From Candidatus Binataceae bacterium (GTDB taxonomy: Bacteria > Desulfobacterota > Binatia > Binatales > Binataceae): 56,075 nucleotides of DNA. The first letter of the stretch is position 1. Every line of letters starts with the position of its first letter. Shown here one piece after another: positions 47,928-56,075 of the stretch. The stretch spans positions 1 through 56,075 of the forward strand of contig JASHOJ010000136.1 of the NCBI GenBank assembly GCA_030041155.1. The letters are read 5' to 3'. The translations under genes and the position numbers were made by a program. Below the pieces are notes generated by a model. It saw nothing but the letters and a program-made list of their open reading frames with translations, was not told the origin of the DNA and ran no database searches.

Positions 47928-49113
47928 CCACGGCCACTACGGCGAGTTCGGCGGCAGATACGTCGCCGAGACGCTGATGCCCGCGTTGTTCGAGCTGGAG
48001 GCCGCGTACAAGAGCGCGCGGCGCGATCCGCAATTTCGCGCGGACCTGGAAAAGTATTCGCGCGAATACGTCGGCAGGCCGACGCCGCTGTTTTTCTGCG
48101 CAAATCTGACCGCCCGCCTGGGTGGAGCGAAAATTTATTTGAAGCGCGAGGACCTGTGCCACACCGGCGCGCACAAAGCCAACAATGCGCTCGGCCAGTC
48201 GCTGCTTGCGGTGCGGATGAAAAAGGATCGAATCATCGCGGAGACCGGCGCCGGCCAGCATGGGGTCGCGACCGCGACTTTCGCCGCGCTGTTTCGGCGT
48301 CGATGTGAAGTGTTCATGGGCTCGCTCGATGTCGAGCGGCAGGCGCTGAATGTTTTCCGCATGAAGCTTCTGGGCGCGTCGGTTCATCCGGTGGATTCGG
48401 GAACCCGAAGCCTGAAAGACTCGATGAGCGAGGCGCTGCGCGATTGGACCGCTAGCGTGCGCGACACTTACTACCTGATCGGATCCGCCGCGGGACCGCA
48501 TCCCTATCCGCAGATCGTGCGCGATTTTCAGAGCGTCATCGGACGCGAGGCGCGCAAGCAGATAATCCGGCAGGAGGGCCGGCTGCCCAATGTGCTGGTT
48601 GCGTGCGTCAACGGAGGCTCCAACGCAATCGGCCTGATGTATCCGTTCATTCGCGACCGCGCCGTTCGCATGATTTTCGTCGAGGCGGGAGGGCTGGGCC
48701 TCTCCGGTCCGAGTCACGCCGCCACTCTTACCAGCGGTGTGCCCGGCGTGTTGCACGGAAACCGAACGCTGCTCCTGCAGGATGAACTCGGGCAGATTCG
48801 CGACACGCATTCGATCGCACCAGGTCTGGATTATCCGGGCGTCGGGCCCGAACTTGCGTATCTGAAAGATATCGGGCGCGCCGAGTATGCGGCGGTCACC
48901 GATGAGGAGGCGCTCGACGCGTTCAAGCTCCTGTCTGAGACCGAGGGCATTATCCCCGCGCTGGAGAGCTCGCATGCGGTCGCACACGTGGTGCGAATCG
49001 CGCCCGAGCTTGCTCGCGATCAGGTGATAATCGTCAATCTGTCCGGCCGCGGCGACAAAGACATGAGCACCGTCGCGCGTGCGCTTGGGGTTACGCTTCG
49101 GGAGGGTGCGTGA
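47908..49113 (+). CDS. trpB: Tryptophan synthase beta chain
   Basis: TrpB condenses indole with serine using PLP. 401 residues from the ATG at 47908, giving [22 protein letters not shown]. The PLP Lys is K90 in [46 protein letters not shown]-region and LSGRGDKD complete the family pattern. Upstream starts would extend into trpF and are not needed. This is the TrpB1 type that partners TrpA. Confidence 0.97.
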   Translation: MPAIPDSHGHYGEFGGRYVAETLMPALFELEAAYKSARRDPQFRADLEKYSREYVGRPTPLFFCANLTARLGGAKIYLKREDLCHTGAHKANNALGQSLLAVRMKKDRIIAETGAGQHGVATATFAALFRRRCEVFMGSLDVERQALNVFRMKLLGASVHPVDSGTRSLKDSMSEALRDWTASVRDTYYLIGSAAGPHPYPQIVRDFQSVIGREARKQIIRQEGRLPNVLVACVNGGSNAIGLMYPFIRDRAVRMIFVEAGGLGLSGPSHAATLTSGVPGVLHGNRTLLLQDELGQIRDTHSIAPGLDYPGVGPELAYLKDIGRAEYAAVTDEEALDAFKLLSETEGIIPALESSHAVAHVVRIAPELARDQVIIVNLSGRGDKDMSTVARALGVTLREGA

Positions 49114-49949
49114 TGCCGAAGTTTCCGAGGCGAATCGCGGCGAAATTCCGAGAGCTCGGTGCTCGCGCCGAAGCCGCGCTGATTCCGTTTATCGTCGCGG
49201 GCGATCCGGATCTGGAGACCACGCGCGCGCTGGTGCTGGAGCTCGAAAATCGAGGCGCGGATTTGATCGAGCTCGGCGTCCCGTTCTCCGATCCGATGGC
49301 CGATGGCTCCGCCAATCAACGCGCGATCGCGCGCGGGCTTAAGAGCGGCGCATCGATTCCGGAGATTCTCCGTCTGGTTTCGGAACTACGCAAAGCCACC
49401 GCGATCCCGATAATCCTGTATGGCTACTACAATCCCTATCTGCACTACGGATGCGATCAGCTTGCTCGCGACGCGGCGAGCGCCGGCGTTGACGGAATAT
49501 TGGCGGTGGATTTGCCGCCGGAAGAAGGCGCTGTTCTCCGCAAGGCCACTCGCGCCAACGGAATCGACCTGATCCATCTCCTTGCTCCAACTACTCCGCT
49601 TGAGCGGAGTCGCGAAATCGCGGGACGCGCCAGCGGATTCCTATACTATGTCTCGGTGACCGGTGTTACCGGCGCGCGGCGCGATTTGCCCGATGATTTG
49701 GCGGAGCATGTGCGCGCGATCCGGCAGGTGAGCGACCTGCCGATCGGGGTCGGCTTCGGAATTTCCACGCCAGAGCAGGCCGCGCGGGTAGCATCGTTTG
49801 CCGACGCGGTTGTGGTGGGTAGCGCGATATCGATGCTCGCGGAGGAGCGCGGGCGCTCGGGGATGATCGAGGCGATTGGATCGCTTGCGGGAGGAATGAA
49901 AACCGCGATGCGGTCGGCGCGTGATGTGAACGGCGCGCCGCCAAGATAG
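49113..49949 (+). CDS. trpA: Tryptophan synthase alpha chain
   Basis: TrpA cleaves indole-3-glycerol phosphate and channels indole to TrpB. 278 residues, with FIVAGDPDLETTRALV, LIELGVPFSDPMADG (catalytic Glu and Asp), GVDGILAVDLPPEE, LLAPTTPLER, FLYYVSVTGVTGAR and PIGVGFGISTPEQA. The ATG at 49113 overlaps the trpB stop (TGATG), with GGAGGG upstream. Confidence 0.97.
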   Translation: MPKFPRRIAAKFRELGARAEAALIPFIVAGDPDLETTRALVLELENRGADLIELGVPFSDPMADGSANQRAIARGLKSGASIPEILRLVSELRKATAIPIILYGYYNPYLHYGCDQLARDAASAGVDGILAVDLPPEEGAVLRKATRANGIDLIHLLAPTTPLERSREIAGRASGFLYYVSVTGVTGARRDLPDDLAEHVRAIRQVSDLPIGVGFGISTPEQAARVASFADAVVVGSAISMLAEERGRSGMIEAIGSLAGGMKTAMRSARDVNGAPPR

Positions 49950-50012
49950 AGATAGGTAGAGACAGGGTCGAAAATAGAAAAGAGGATAGAAAACCTTAAG
50001 GCAGGAAGTGCG

Positions 50013-50951
50013 ATGAGTCGTCATCCCCAGCAAATCCGTGCCGCGAGCGCCGCTTCCGCCGCGTCATCTAGGATGCCGGTCTCCAAGATATCTGTTCCGC
50101 CGGTGCCGGTGCCGGCACAAGAGCAGCCGCGACCGGCGCCTAGCGACGATATCTGGAGCAAGTGCCCGACATGCAAGGAGATTTCGTTTCGCAAGGAAGT
50201 GGAACGCAATCTCAATGTGTGTCCGAAATGCGCGCATCACTTCCGCTTGACGGTCAGCCAGCGACTCTCGATTACGCTCGACCGTGGATCGTGGAAAGAG
50301 ATGTTCTCCGAGGTCGCGATCGGCGATCCGCTGAAGTTTGTCGATTCAAAGCCATATCCGAAGCGGATGGAGCAGGCTCGCGCCGCGAGCGGACGCAATG
50401 ACGCGGTGGTGACCGGGATCGGCAAGATTGAAGATCGGACGGTCGCGATCGGCGTCATGGATTTTGAGTTCATGGGCGGCAGCATGGGCGTGGTGGTGGG
50501 CGAGAAGCTCGCCCGAATTTTCGGAGTCGGGACGCGGCGCGGGCTGCCGGTGGTCGTGTTCTGCGCCTCGGGCGGCGCCAGGATGCAGGAAGGCGCGCTG
50601 TCGCTGATGCAGATGGCGAAGGTTTCTACCGCTGTCGCGCGGCATCGCGACGCCCGGCTGCCGTACATTTCGGTCCTGTGCGATCCAACCACCGGCGGAG
50701 TGGCCGCTTCGTTCGCGATGCTTGGTGATCTCAATATCGCCGAGCCCGGCGCGCTCATCGGATTTGCCGGACGGCGGGTGACGCGCCAGACCTCGAATCA
50801 GGAACTGCCGGATGATTTTCAGAAATCAGAATTTCTGCTCGCGCATGGGATGCTTGACGCGATCGTGCCACGCAGCCAGATGCGCTTTACGCTGGCGCGA
50901 CTACTCGCGATGCTGATGCGTCCGGGTGCGGTGCGTGCACACGGAAAATAG
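50013..50951 (+). CDS. accD: Acetyl-CoA carboxylase carboxyltransferase subunit beta
   Basis: AccD and AccA transfer carboxyl from biotin to acetyl-CoA in fatty-acid synthesis. The 312-residue protein has an N-terminal zinc ribbon with C51, C54, C70 and C73, then DSKPYPKRMEQAR, MGGSMGVVVGEK, VVFCASGGARMQEGALSLMQMAK, YISVLCDPTTGGVAASFAMLGD and GFAGRRV. The first ~40 residues are low-complexity, so a later start (M21) is possible. It follows trpA by 63 bases and leads into folC. Confidence 0.96.
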   Translation: MSRHPQQIRAASAASAASSRMPVSKISVPPVPVPAQEQPRPAPSDDIWSKCPTCKEISFRKEVERNLNVCPKCAHHFRLTVSQRLSITLDRGSWKEMFSEVAIGDPLKFVDSKPYPKRMEQARAASGRNDAVVTGIGKIEDRTVAIGVMDFEFMGGSMGVVVGEKLARIFGVGTRRGLPVVVFCASGGARMQEGALSLMQMAKVSTAVARHRDARLPYISVLCDPTTGGVAASFAMLGDLNIAEPGALIGFAGRRVTRQTSNQELPDDFQKSEFLLAHGMLDAIVPRSQMRFTLARLLAMLMRPGAVRAHGK

Positions 50952-50954
50952 GTC

Positions 50955-52271
50955 ATGACGGAAAATCGGCTGAGTAGCACCATCGACTGGCTCTATTCGC
51001 TTCAATCGCGCGGCGAGATCTACAAGCTCGAGCGGATGGAGGCGGCGCTCAAGCTTCTCGACGACCCGCATCGGCGGCTGCGCGCGGTGCATATAGCGGG
51101 CACCAAAGGGAAGGGCAGCGTGGCCGCGATGCTCGACAGCGTTCTGCGCGCCGCGGGCATCCGAACCGGCCTTTACACCAAGCCACACCTGGTGAACCTG
51201 TCCGAGCGCACCCGAATCAATGGCGCGGAGATGCCCGCGGAACGGATGCTCGGCTATATCGAGCAGCTGCGCGCGATTTACGATCGCGCGGGGGTGGCGC
51301 TTACTTTTTTCGAATTCACGGTCGCGATGATGTTCCTGTACTTCGCCGAGGAACAGGTCGAGATGGCGATAATCGAGACCGGGCTCGGCGGCCGGTTGGA
51401 TTCGACCAATGTGGTGATGCCGATTCTTTCCGTGATCACGCCAATCGGATTCGACCACATGGAGTATCTCGGCTACACGATCGCGGCGATCGCGGCCGAA
51501 AAGGGCGGCATTATCAAGGACCGCATTCCGGTTGTGATCGGATCGCGGGACAGCGAGGCCCGGACCACGCTCACCTCGATAGCCGCACAGCGGCAAAGTG
51601 CGGTGCGGATGATCGATCGCGATTTTTCGTTCCGATCGCGAGCGCCCGCGCATGCGCTCGATTATCACGGGCTCGCACTGAGCCTTGAGAACGTCGAGCT
51701 CGGGCTCGCGGGTCCGTTCCAGCATGAGAACGCGGCTATCGCCCTTGCGGTAGTCGAGGCGCTCGGTGCGCAAGGAATGGCAATTTCCGAAGAAGCGATT
51801 CGCCGCGGCATGCGCGAAGTCTATTGGCCGGGGCGATTCGATATCGTCCAGCGCGAGCCGATGGTGATTCTCGATTGCGCGCACAACGAATTGGCGATAT
51901 CCGCACTGCTGGAGACCATCAGCGTCGAACTGGGCCCGCAAATCAAGCCGCGGCTGATTTTCGGGTGTCTAAAGAGCAAGCAGTGGGAGCGGATGGCGGC
52001 GATGCTTGCACCGAGAGTGAAAGATGTGACGCTGACCCGCGCCAAGTGGAAGAATCCGATCGATCCTGAAGCACTCGCCCCGCACTTCGCGGGTCAGGTT
52101 CCAGTGCGGATCGAAGCCGATCCGATGACCGCGATCCAGCGGACCGTTGCCGAGAGCTCGGCGGCGGATGTCGTACTGGTTACGGGTTCAGTGTACCTGG
52201 TGGGCGAGGTTTATCCGTACTTTCTTTCCAAGTGGGGAAAAACCGGGCTCTTCACCGGAGGCCACGCGTAG
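50955..52271 (+). CDS. folC: Folylpolyglutamate synthase/dihydrofolate synthase
   Basis: A Mur-ligase-family enzyme that adds glutamate to folates. The 438-residue protein has the P-loop GTKGKGS at 49-55, LVNLSERTRINGAEM, FFEFTVAMMFLYFAEE, ETGLGGRLDSTNVV, PIGFDHMEYLG, AEKGGIIK, WPGRFDI, LDCAHN and a C-terminal FGCLKSKQWERM. Four-base gap after accD. The trpFBA-accD-folC order is a known conserved arrangement. Confidence 0.96.
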   Translation: MTENRLSSTIDWLYSLQSRGEIYKLERMEAALKLLDDPHRRLRAVHIAGTKGKGSVAAMLDSVLRAAGIRTGLYTKPHLVNLSERTRINGAEMPAERMLGYIEQLRAIYDRAGVALTFFEFTVAMMFLYFAEEQVEMAIIETGLGGRLDSTNVVMPILSVITPIGFDHMEYLGYTIAAIAAEKGGIIKDRIPVVIGSRDSEARTTLTSIAAQRQSAVRMIDRDFSFRSRAPAHALDYHGLALSLENVELGLAGPFQHENAAIALAVVEALGAQGMAISEEAIRRGMREVYWPGRFDIVQREPMVILDCAHNELAISALLETISVELGPQIKPRLIFGCLKSKQWERMAAMLAPRVKDVTLTRAKWKNPIDPEALAPHFAGQVPVRIEADPMTAIQRTVAESSAADVVLVTGSVYLVGEVYPYFLSKWGKTGLFTGGHA

Positions 52272-52288
52272 CCGCTACGCGAGCACGG

Positions 52289-53236
52289 TCAGAAGTACAG
52301 CAGCAGTATATCGGCGGCGATCCAGAGCACGACCGTGATCATCAGTTGCCGGTCCCGCAGCAGCGTCAAGGCCGGATCTCCGCCCTCATTGCGCTCGTCG
52401 ATCAGGTACAGATATCGCAGAATTCCAAAAGCGACGAACGGCACCGTGAGGTAGAGGTGCTGGGTTCCAAGCTTGGCTTCGACCTCCGCCGACGCGGTGT
52501 AAATCATGTAACTGACCAGCGTCGCACCCGCCACGATCGAGATCATCTGGTCGAGAAGCCGGATGCTGTATTGCGCAAGCGCATCGCGATGCGCCGCCGC
52601 GCCGTCGCCGAGCGCGATCAGTTCGTGGCGCCGGCGGCCAAGCACCAGCAGGAGAGCCAGGACGAAGGTAATGAAGACGAGCCAGGGCGACACGAAAGCG
52701 GAAATCGCCGCGCCGCCGGCATAAGCGCGCAGCGCAAACCCGATCGCGACAGCGATCGCGTCGACGATAACGACCCTCTTGGCCCACCACGTGTACGCGA
52801 ACTGGAGGGCAATGTAGATTGCAGCCACAACTGCAAACAGCCGCGGCAGCGGCACGCACAGCGCGCCTGCTATGGCGGCCAGAACGATCGCGAAAACGAC
52901 GGCCGAGCGCACACCAAGATCGCCGCGCGCGAGCGGGCGGCCGCGCTTTTCCGGGTTCAGCCGATCGGCCTCGCGATCGGCAACGTCATTGAGCACGTAG
53001 GCGACGCTCGACAGCGCGCAGAACGCAATCGTGGCCGCGATCGCGGCGACGACGTAATGAACGACGAACATCCGCTGGCTGAACAACAGCGCGGCGAGGA
53101 CCAGCCCGTTTTTGATCCACTGATGCGGCCTGGCAAGCGCGATCAGGGCGGCGGCCGTGCTGCGATGAGCCGCGCCATCGATAATCTTGAGCTTGTCGCC
53201 GCGCTGAGCCGTGCCTTCCAGTCCGTCCATCGACAT
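52289..53236 (-). CDS. UbiA-family decaprenyl-phosphate phosphoribosyltransferase-like protein
   Basis: A polytopic membrane prenyl-phosphate transferase of 315 residues with about 9 helices. LARPHQWIKNGLVLAALLF opens the family pattern. The Asp-rich metal motif is VLNDVADREADRLNPEKRGRPLA (N83, D84, D87, D91), and a second Asp cluster lies in the IVDAIAVAIGFALRAYAGG region. This looks like DPPR synthase (5-phosphoribosyl-1-pyrophosphate to a polyprenyl phosphate), which makes the arabinose/ribose donor for cell-wall glycans. dprE partners are not in the window. A longer frame to 53539 would cross the divergent promoter and is rejected. Confidence 0.85.
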   Translation of the reverse strand: MSMDGLEGTAQRGDKLKIIDGAAHRSTAAALIALARPHQWIKNGLVLAALLFSQRMFVVHYVVAAIAATIAFCALSSVAYVLNDVADREADRLNPEKRGRPLARGDLGVRSAVVFAIVLAAIAGALCVPLPRLFAVVAAIYIALQFAYTWWAKRVVIVDAIAVAIGFALRAYAGGAAISAFVSPWLVFITFVLALLLVLGRRRHELIALGDGAAAHRDALAQYSIRLLDQMISIVAGATLVSYMIYTASAEVEAKLGTQHLYLTVPFVAFGILRYLYLIDERNEGGDPALTLLRDRQLMITVVLWIAADILLLYF

Positions 53237-53321
53237 CTTTTGTATAGGCGGTAATTGGAGCGGGCAAGCAAAGGTCCGCGGAGGTGGGCGATCGCACGCG
53301 CAGGCACGCCCGCGAGGGGGC

Positions 53322-53350
53322 TTGACAACATTTGCTACTATCAGTAGACT
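53322..53350 (+). promoter_or_regulatory. Sigma70-like promoter for two-helix protein
   Basis: A perfect -35 TTGACA, 17 bases, then TAGACT (4 of 6). Predicted start near 53357 gives a 5' UTR of about 175 bases. Confidence 0.65.
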
Positions 53351-53472
53351 TTGGAGCGCTCGGTATCGGATTAGGCGGCGAAGATCGGAAAACGGCGGGT
53401 GTGCGGGGGATCCGGTGCCGGACGGACGCGCGAATCCATCTCCGGCGCGTCCGGCTGGTGGGGAGAGGCTCA

Positions 53473-53510
53473 CGGCGCGCGCCGGAAAAATTTCCGGTGC
53501 GCGCCGGAAA
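53473..53510 (+). repeat. Large hairpin and direct repeat in 5' UTR
   Basis: A 13-base stem, CGGCGCGCGCCGG (53473-53485) / CCGGTGCGCGCCG (53494-53506; one G-T), encloses an 8-base AAAAATTT loop. GCGCGCCGGAAA occurs twice, at 53477-53488 and 53499-53510, exactly 22 bases apart. A further inverted pair, GCCGGACG / CGTCCGGC, lies upstream (about 53414-53451). This could control translation of the next gene. Confidence 0.6.
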
Positions 53511-53532
53511 GAGAGCGGAAAAGAGAGAATCG

Positions 53533-54087
53533 ATGACACAGCGCGAATTCGATACTCGGGTCAAAGGCGGCGGCGAGCGTCCGTCCGCAAAGACTAGAAG
53601 CAAGTGGCCCCGCGCAGCTATCTCGGGCCGGCAGCTTATCGCGATTATGGCGGCGGCTTTTTTCAGCACGCTGGCCTTCCAAATCGCGGCAGGTAGCGGG
53701 GCAATTGCCGAATTGCGCGGCGAACTGCCGGGGATGACCCAAGTCGCAATCGATTCAGGAAACCTCGGCCTCGCAGCCGCGCTCGGAAAGACGCACGCCC
53801 AGATTGCAAATGCGCAGGATTCCGCGTCGGACGTCCTGTCGAGTGCGGCCTGGGAGGCGAGGCGAATCGCGACTGAGATAATCTCGGGCCCAAGCGGTGT
53901 TCTGCAACCGGACGCCCAGGACTTCAGCGTATTTGCGCCCGCAATGCCGCAGACCGGCATATCGGCGGCGAGAATCGGGCTGTTAGGTTTACTGCTCGTT
54001 CTCTTTCTGGTTCTGCCGACCCTGGTTCTGAGCCGCACCGGTGCATTCGGCCGAGGGCGCGCCTTTCGTTACGCGAGCCATCGGTGA
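53533..54087 (+). CDS. Hypothetical two-transmembrane protein
   Basis: 184 residues from the ATG at 53533. A basic N-terminus (TRSKWPR) precedes helix one (QLIAIMAAAFFSTLAFQIAA). About 75 polar residues follow, rich in Ala, Asp and Ser, then helix two (IGLLGLLLVLFLVLPTLVL) and a short basic tail. The middle part is probably extracytoplasmic and helical. I do not recognise a family. The long structured UTR suggests post-transcriptional control. Confidence 0.7.
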   Translation: MTQREFDTRVKGGGERPSAKTRSKWPRAAISGRQLIAIMAAAFFSTLAFQIAAGSGAIAELRGELPGMTQVAIDSGNLGLAAALGKTHAQIANAQDSASDVLSSAAWEARRIATEIISGPSGVLQPDAQDFSVFAPAMPQTGISAARIGLLGLLLVLFLVLPTLVLSRTGAFGRGRAFRYASHR

Positions 54088-54296
54088 CGATGGGGCGCCT
54101 CGGGAAAGACTCGCATAGCACCCGCTCGCGCGAGATTTCTGCGCGAACAATCAGCTAACTTACGCGAATCTGGCCGCCGCCCCGCCACTGCCTCGGCGGG
54201 GAAGGGTCTGATTACTCATCAATAACTGCGCCGCTTTGCAGGGCTTGCGGCTGCCGCTCTTGACCAGCCGGACAAAACCGGAAAAACAATACGGTC

Positions 54297-55361
54297 ATGG
54301 GCGTCGGAACCTCTTCAGAAAAAACCGGACCGAACGCGACGGTGGATATTGCGGGCCTGCGCCGCTTTATTTCCGATCGCAAGCTCGGTGATCCGTCAAA
54401 CCTTCACTCGGAAAATATCTCGTTTGGCCATTCGAATGAGGTTCACCTGGTGCACTTCGATGGGAAATCGTGGGCGCTCAGGCGTCCGCCGCGAGGTCCG
54501 CTTCTTCCGACCGCGCATGACATGATGCGCGAGTATCGGGTCATGAACGCGCTGCAGAACACCGCCGTGCCGGTGCCGCGGGTCTACGCGGGATGCGACG
54601 ATTCCTCGTATATCGGAGCGCCGTTTTATCTGATGGAATACATGCGCGGCGAGGTGATCAGGGCGGACGGAAAGCATTTTGCCAGAACCCCGGAACTGCG
54701 GCGCAAAGTGAGCGAGGGCATGGTCGATTTGCTGAGCGCGCTGCAGGCGGTGGACTGGCACACCGTTGGTCTTGAGGGCTTCGGCCGCCCGGACGGATAT
54801 CTGGAGCGCCAATTGCGAAGGTGGGTCGATCAGCTCGAACGAACCATCCCGTTCACTCGCCCGCTTCCGGTGATGGAGCAGGTCCGCGACTGGCTGCGGG
54901 TGCGGATTCCAGAGTCGCCGCCGGCAACGATCGTTCACGGGGATTTCAAACTCGACAACGTGATGTGGGATCCGAATCAGGCTAGGGTGATCGCGGTCTT
55001 CGATTGGGAGATGTCTACCATCGGCGATCCGCTCGCGGATTTCGGATGGATGCTTACCTATTGGCCTGATCCATCCGATCCGACGTCAAGGGCGGGAGTT
55101 GTCGCGAGCATGCCCGCGGATCCTGGATGGCTCACGCAGCGCGAGATGATCCAGCGCTATGAGAGCAAGACCGGACGTGCGATGCGCGAATTCGCGTTCT
55201 ATCAGGTTTTCGCCATCTTCAAGCTCGCGATCATCATGGAAGGCAGCTATTCGCGTTTCGTGCGCGGACAGGCCGACGATCCTCTATTCGCCGGCATGAA
55301 GGAGAGGGTGCCCGCGCTGGCGGATGCGGCATGGGCGGCAGCTTGCCGCCCTGCGGCGTGA
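54297..55361 (+). CDS. Aminoglycoside-phosphotransferase-fold kinase (ACAD10/11-like)
   Basis: 354 residues with the APH kinase fold: the catalytic loop IVHGDFKLDNVMWDP (Asp general base), the metal-binding AVFDWEMSTIGDPLADFGWML, and the N-lobe nucleotide-binding region including FGHSNEVHLVHFDGKSWALRRPP. This pattern is that of phosphotransferases associated with acyl-CoA dehydrogenase metabolism rather than drug resistance. The substrate is unproved. The reading frame of the first 20 residues is poorly conserved, so the exact start is uncertain. Confidence 0.88.
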   Translation: MGVGTSSEKTGPNATVDIAGLRRFISDRKLGDPSNLHSENISFGHSNEVHLVHFDGKSWALRRPPRGPLLPTAHDMMREYRVMNALQNTAVPVPRVYAGCDDSSYIGAPFYLMEYMRGEVIRADGKHFARTPELRRKVSEGMVDLLSALQAVDWHTVGLEGFGRPDGYLERQLRRWVDQLERTIPFTRPLPVMEQVRDWLRVRIPESPPATIVHGDFKLDNVMWDPNQARVIAVFDWEMSTIGDPLADFGWMLTYWPDPSDPTSRAGVVASMPADPGWLTQREMIQRYESKTGRAMREFAFYQVFAIFKLAIIMEGSYSRFVRGQADDPLFAGMKERVPALADAAWAAACRPAA

Positions 55362-55385
55362 TCGTTTCCACGGGGGTGGCGGCTC

Positions 55386-55559
55386 ATGTCGGTATTATTG
55401 TCGGTGATTGGCGCGATAATCGGGATTATCGCCTGCGCTGTCGTGCTTCTGGTCGCGCTATTCATCCTCAGTCAAATCGTCTTTGGAATCGGAATCGGAC
55501 TCAATGTTATGCAGGCCATCTTTCGGCCGCGCTCGAAGGAGCCTGGAGGCGTCCCTTAG
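55386..55559 (+). CDS. Very small membrane protein, 57 residues
   Basis: A short ORF (ATG 55386, TAG 55557-55559) with a hydrophobic core from about residue 3 to 45 (SVLLSVIGAIIGIIACAVV, LLVALFILSQIVFGIGIGL) and a short basic C-terminus (FRPRSKEPGGV). One long or two short membrane helices. Only a weak GGGGG precedes the start. It lies 24 bases after the kinase. Possible but not certain. Confidence 0.5.
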   Translation: MSVLLSVIGAIIGIIACAVVLLVALFILSQIVFGIGIGLNVMQAIFRPRSKEPGGVP

Positions 55560-55602
55560 CGCCGCGGTGCTACGCGAGTGCGGCTGCGAGCGGAGGTTGC
55601 CG

Positions 55603-56075
55603 ATGGCGGATTCGGAACTATTCCTGGAGCTCGCAAACTTTGTTGAGCGAGTAAGCGCGATCGCCCGCACCGGTCTGGCGTTCAAGCCTGACGGCTACGA
55701 TTCGGAAAGATATGAAGAATTGCTGCATGCGGCGGCGCGGATGAGTGCGGCGGTGGACGACAACGCTGCAATCGACAGCACGGCAAAAGAGCGCGCGGCA
55801 AACGCGATCAGGGCACGATGGCGCAGCGAAGTTATCGAGGGTTATGACGGCTACGTCACGCCGGGCGCAGGATGCGGCGCGATCGCGCTGAACGATCGCG
55901 GCGAAGTTCTGATGATCAAGCGTCCAACCGGCAAGTGGTGGTATCCGGGCGGGTTTTGCGACTTAGGCCTGTCACCCGCCGAGAATACGGTCAAGGAAGC
56001 TCGGGAAGAGACCGGCCTGATTGTCAGGCCCAGGCGTCTGTTGGCTCTACTCGACAGCCGTAAACTGGGATCGCC
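55603..56075 (+). CDS. Nudix hydrolase with N-terminal Nudix_N domain, cut by window edge
   Basis: The frame is open to the window end, giving 157 complete residues. The first ~65 (ELANFVERVSAIARTGLAFK, YDSERYEELLHAAARM) match the helical Nudix_N domain. The Nudix box is GGFCDLGLSPAENTVKEAREE. It lacks the Glu of the canonical GE pair and has Lys for Arg, as is normal for this subfamily. Such enzymes cleave nucleoside-diphosphate-linked compounds, often ADP-ribose or NADH-like. The C-terminus lies beyond the window. Confidence 0.85.
   Translation, partial: MADSELFLELANFVERVSAIARTGLAFKPDGYDSERYEELLHAAARMSAAVDDNAAIDSTAKERAANAIRARWRSEVIEGYDGYVTPGAGCGAIALNDRGEVLMIKRPTGKWWYPGGFCDLGLSPAENTVKEAREETGLIVRPRRLLALLDSRKLGS

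Noticed and set aside
52232..53254. 340-codon ORF antisense to the UbiA-family gene
   Set aside because: Highly charged low-complexity reading opposite a clear membrane-protein gene.
54180..54201. Hairpin CCCCGCC/GGCGGGG as a terminator
   Set aside because: Not followed by a T-run and only 7 bp; left unassigned.
54297..55361. Antibiotic-resistance aminoglycoside phosphotransferase
   Set aside because: The kinase motifs fit the ACAD10/11-associated metabolic subgroup better, and no resistance context is present.

Overview
The window is GC-rich chromosomal DNA from a free-living bacterium. It is densely coded, with short gaps and many 4-base start/stop overlaps. A Gram-negative type envelope is suggested by several lipoproteins, an AMIN-domain amidase, a SPOR-domain protein and a Tat-exported protein. 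Split glycine decarboxylase (gcvPA/gcvPB), GlnD, ScpAB and a decaprenyl-phosphate phosphoribosyltransferase-like gene fit a deltaproteobacterial-type or Binatota-like lineage better than Enterobacteria or Firmicutes. This placement is inference, because no rRNA gene is present. I saw no tRNA, rRNA, CRISPR array, insertion sequence, prophage or plasmid function.

Layout. 1-7.2 kb (minus strand): a tight housekeeping cluster of amiC, glnD, xerD, a site-2 protease, scpA and scpB (cut by the window edge), mostly with overlapping ends. 7.3-11.2 kb (minus): mutS and an MHS-type MFS transporter. 11.4-19.0 kb: a Tat-exported iron-sulfur aldo/keto reductase, an SPFH/NfeD membrane pair, an aldehyde dehydrogenase, a GNAT-like protein, a lipase-like hydrolase, mobA and a hypothetical gene. 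19.2-24.3 kb: gcvT-gcvPA-gcvPB facing away from folD, joining glycine cleavage to one-carbon folate metabolism, with no gcvH. 24.3-38.9 kb is the more accessory part: a seven-repeat propeller lipoprotein, a KimA-like permease, a GT-C membrane protein, a MATE exporter, a RecD2-like helicase, a carboxylesterase, a Yip1-like protein and several small secreted proteins. 39.2-43.0 kb: a VOC protein, an atypical SDR, argS and a SPOR protein. 43.0-52.3 kb: a complete trpE-G-D-C-F-B-A operon running on into accD and folC. 52.3-56.1 kb: a UbiA-family phosphoribosyltransferase, a two-helix membrane protein, an aminoglycoside-phosphotransferase-fold kinase, a very small membrane protein and a truncated Nudix hydrolase.

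The most striking regulatory feature lies before trpE. A sigma70-type promoter is followed at once by a 27-codon leader ORF with Trp at codons 11, 14 and 16, alternative hairpins, and a perfect 10-bp terminator stem with a T-run. This is a classical Trp attenuator. The promoter spacing puts the predicted transcription start on the A of the leader ATG, so the leader peptide may be translated from a leaderless mRNA, as described for rhizobial trpL.

Other structure outside genes: two diverged copies of an interspersed repeat (14.33 and 39.03 kb), a 16-bp perfect palindrome touching gcvT, a chain of small hairpins before the lipase, and a long 5' UTR with nested repeats before the two-helix protein at 53.5 kb.
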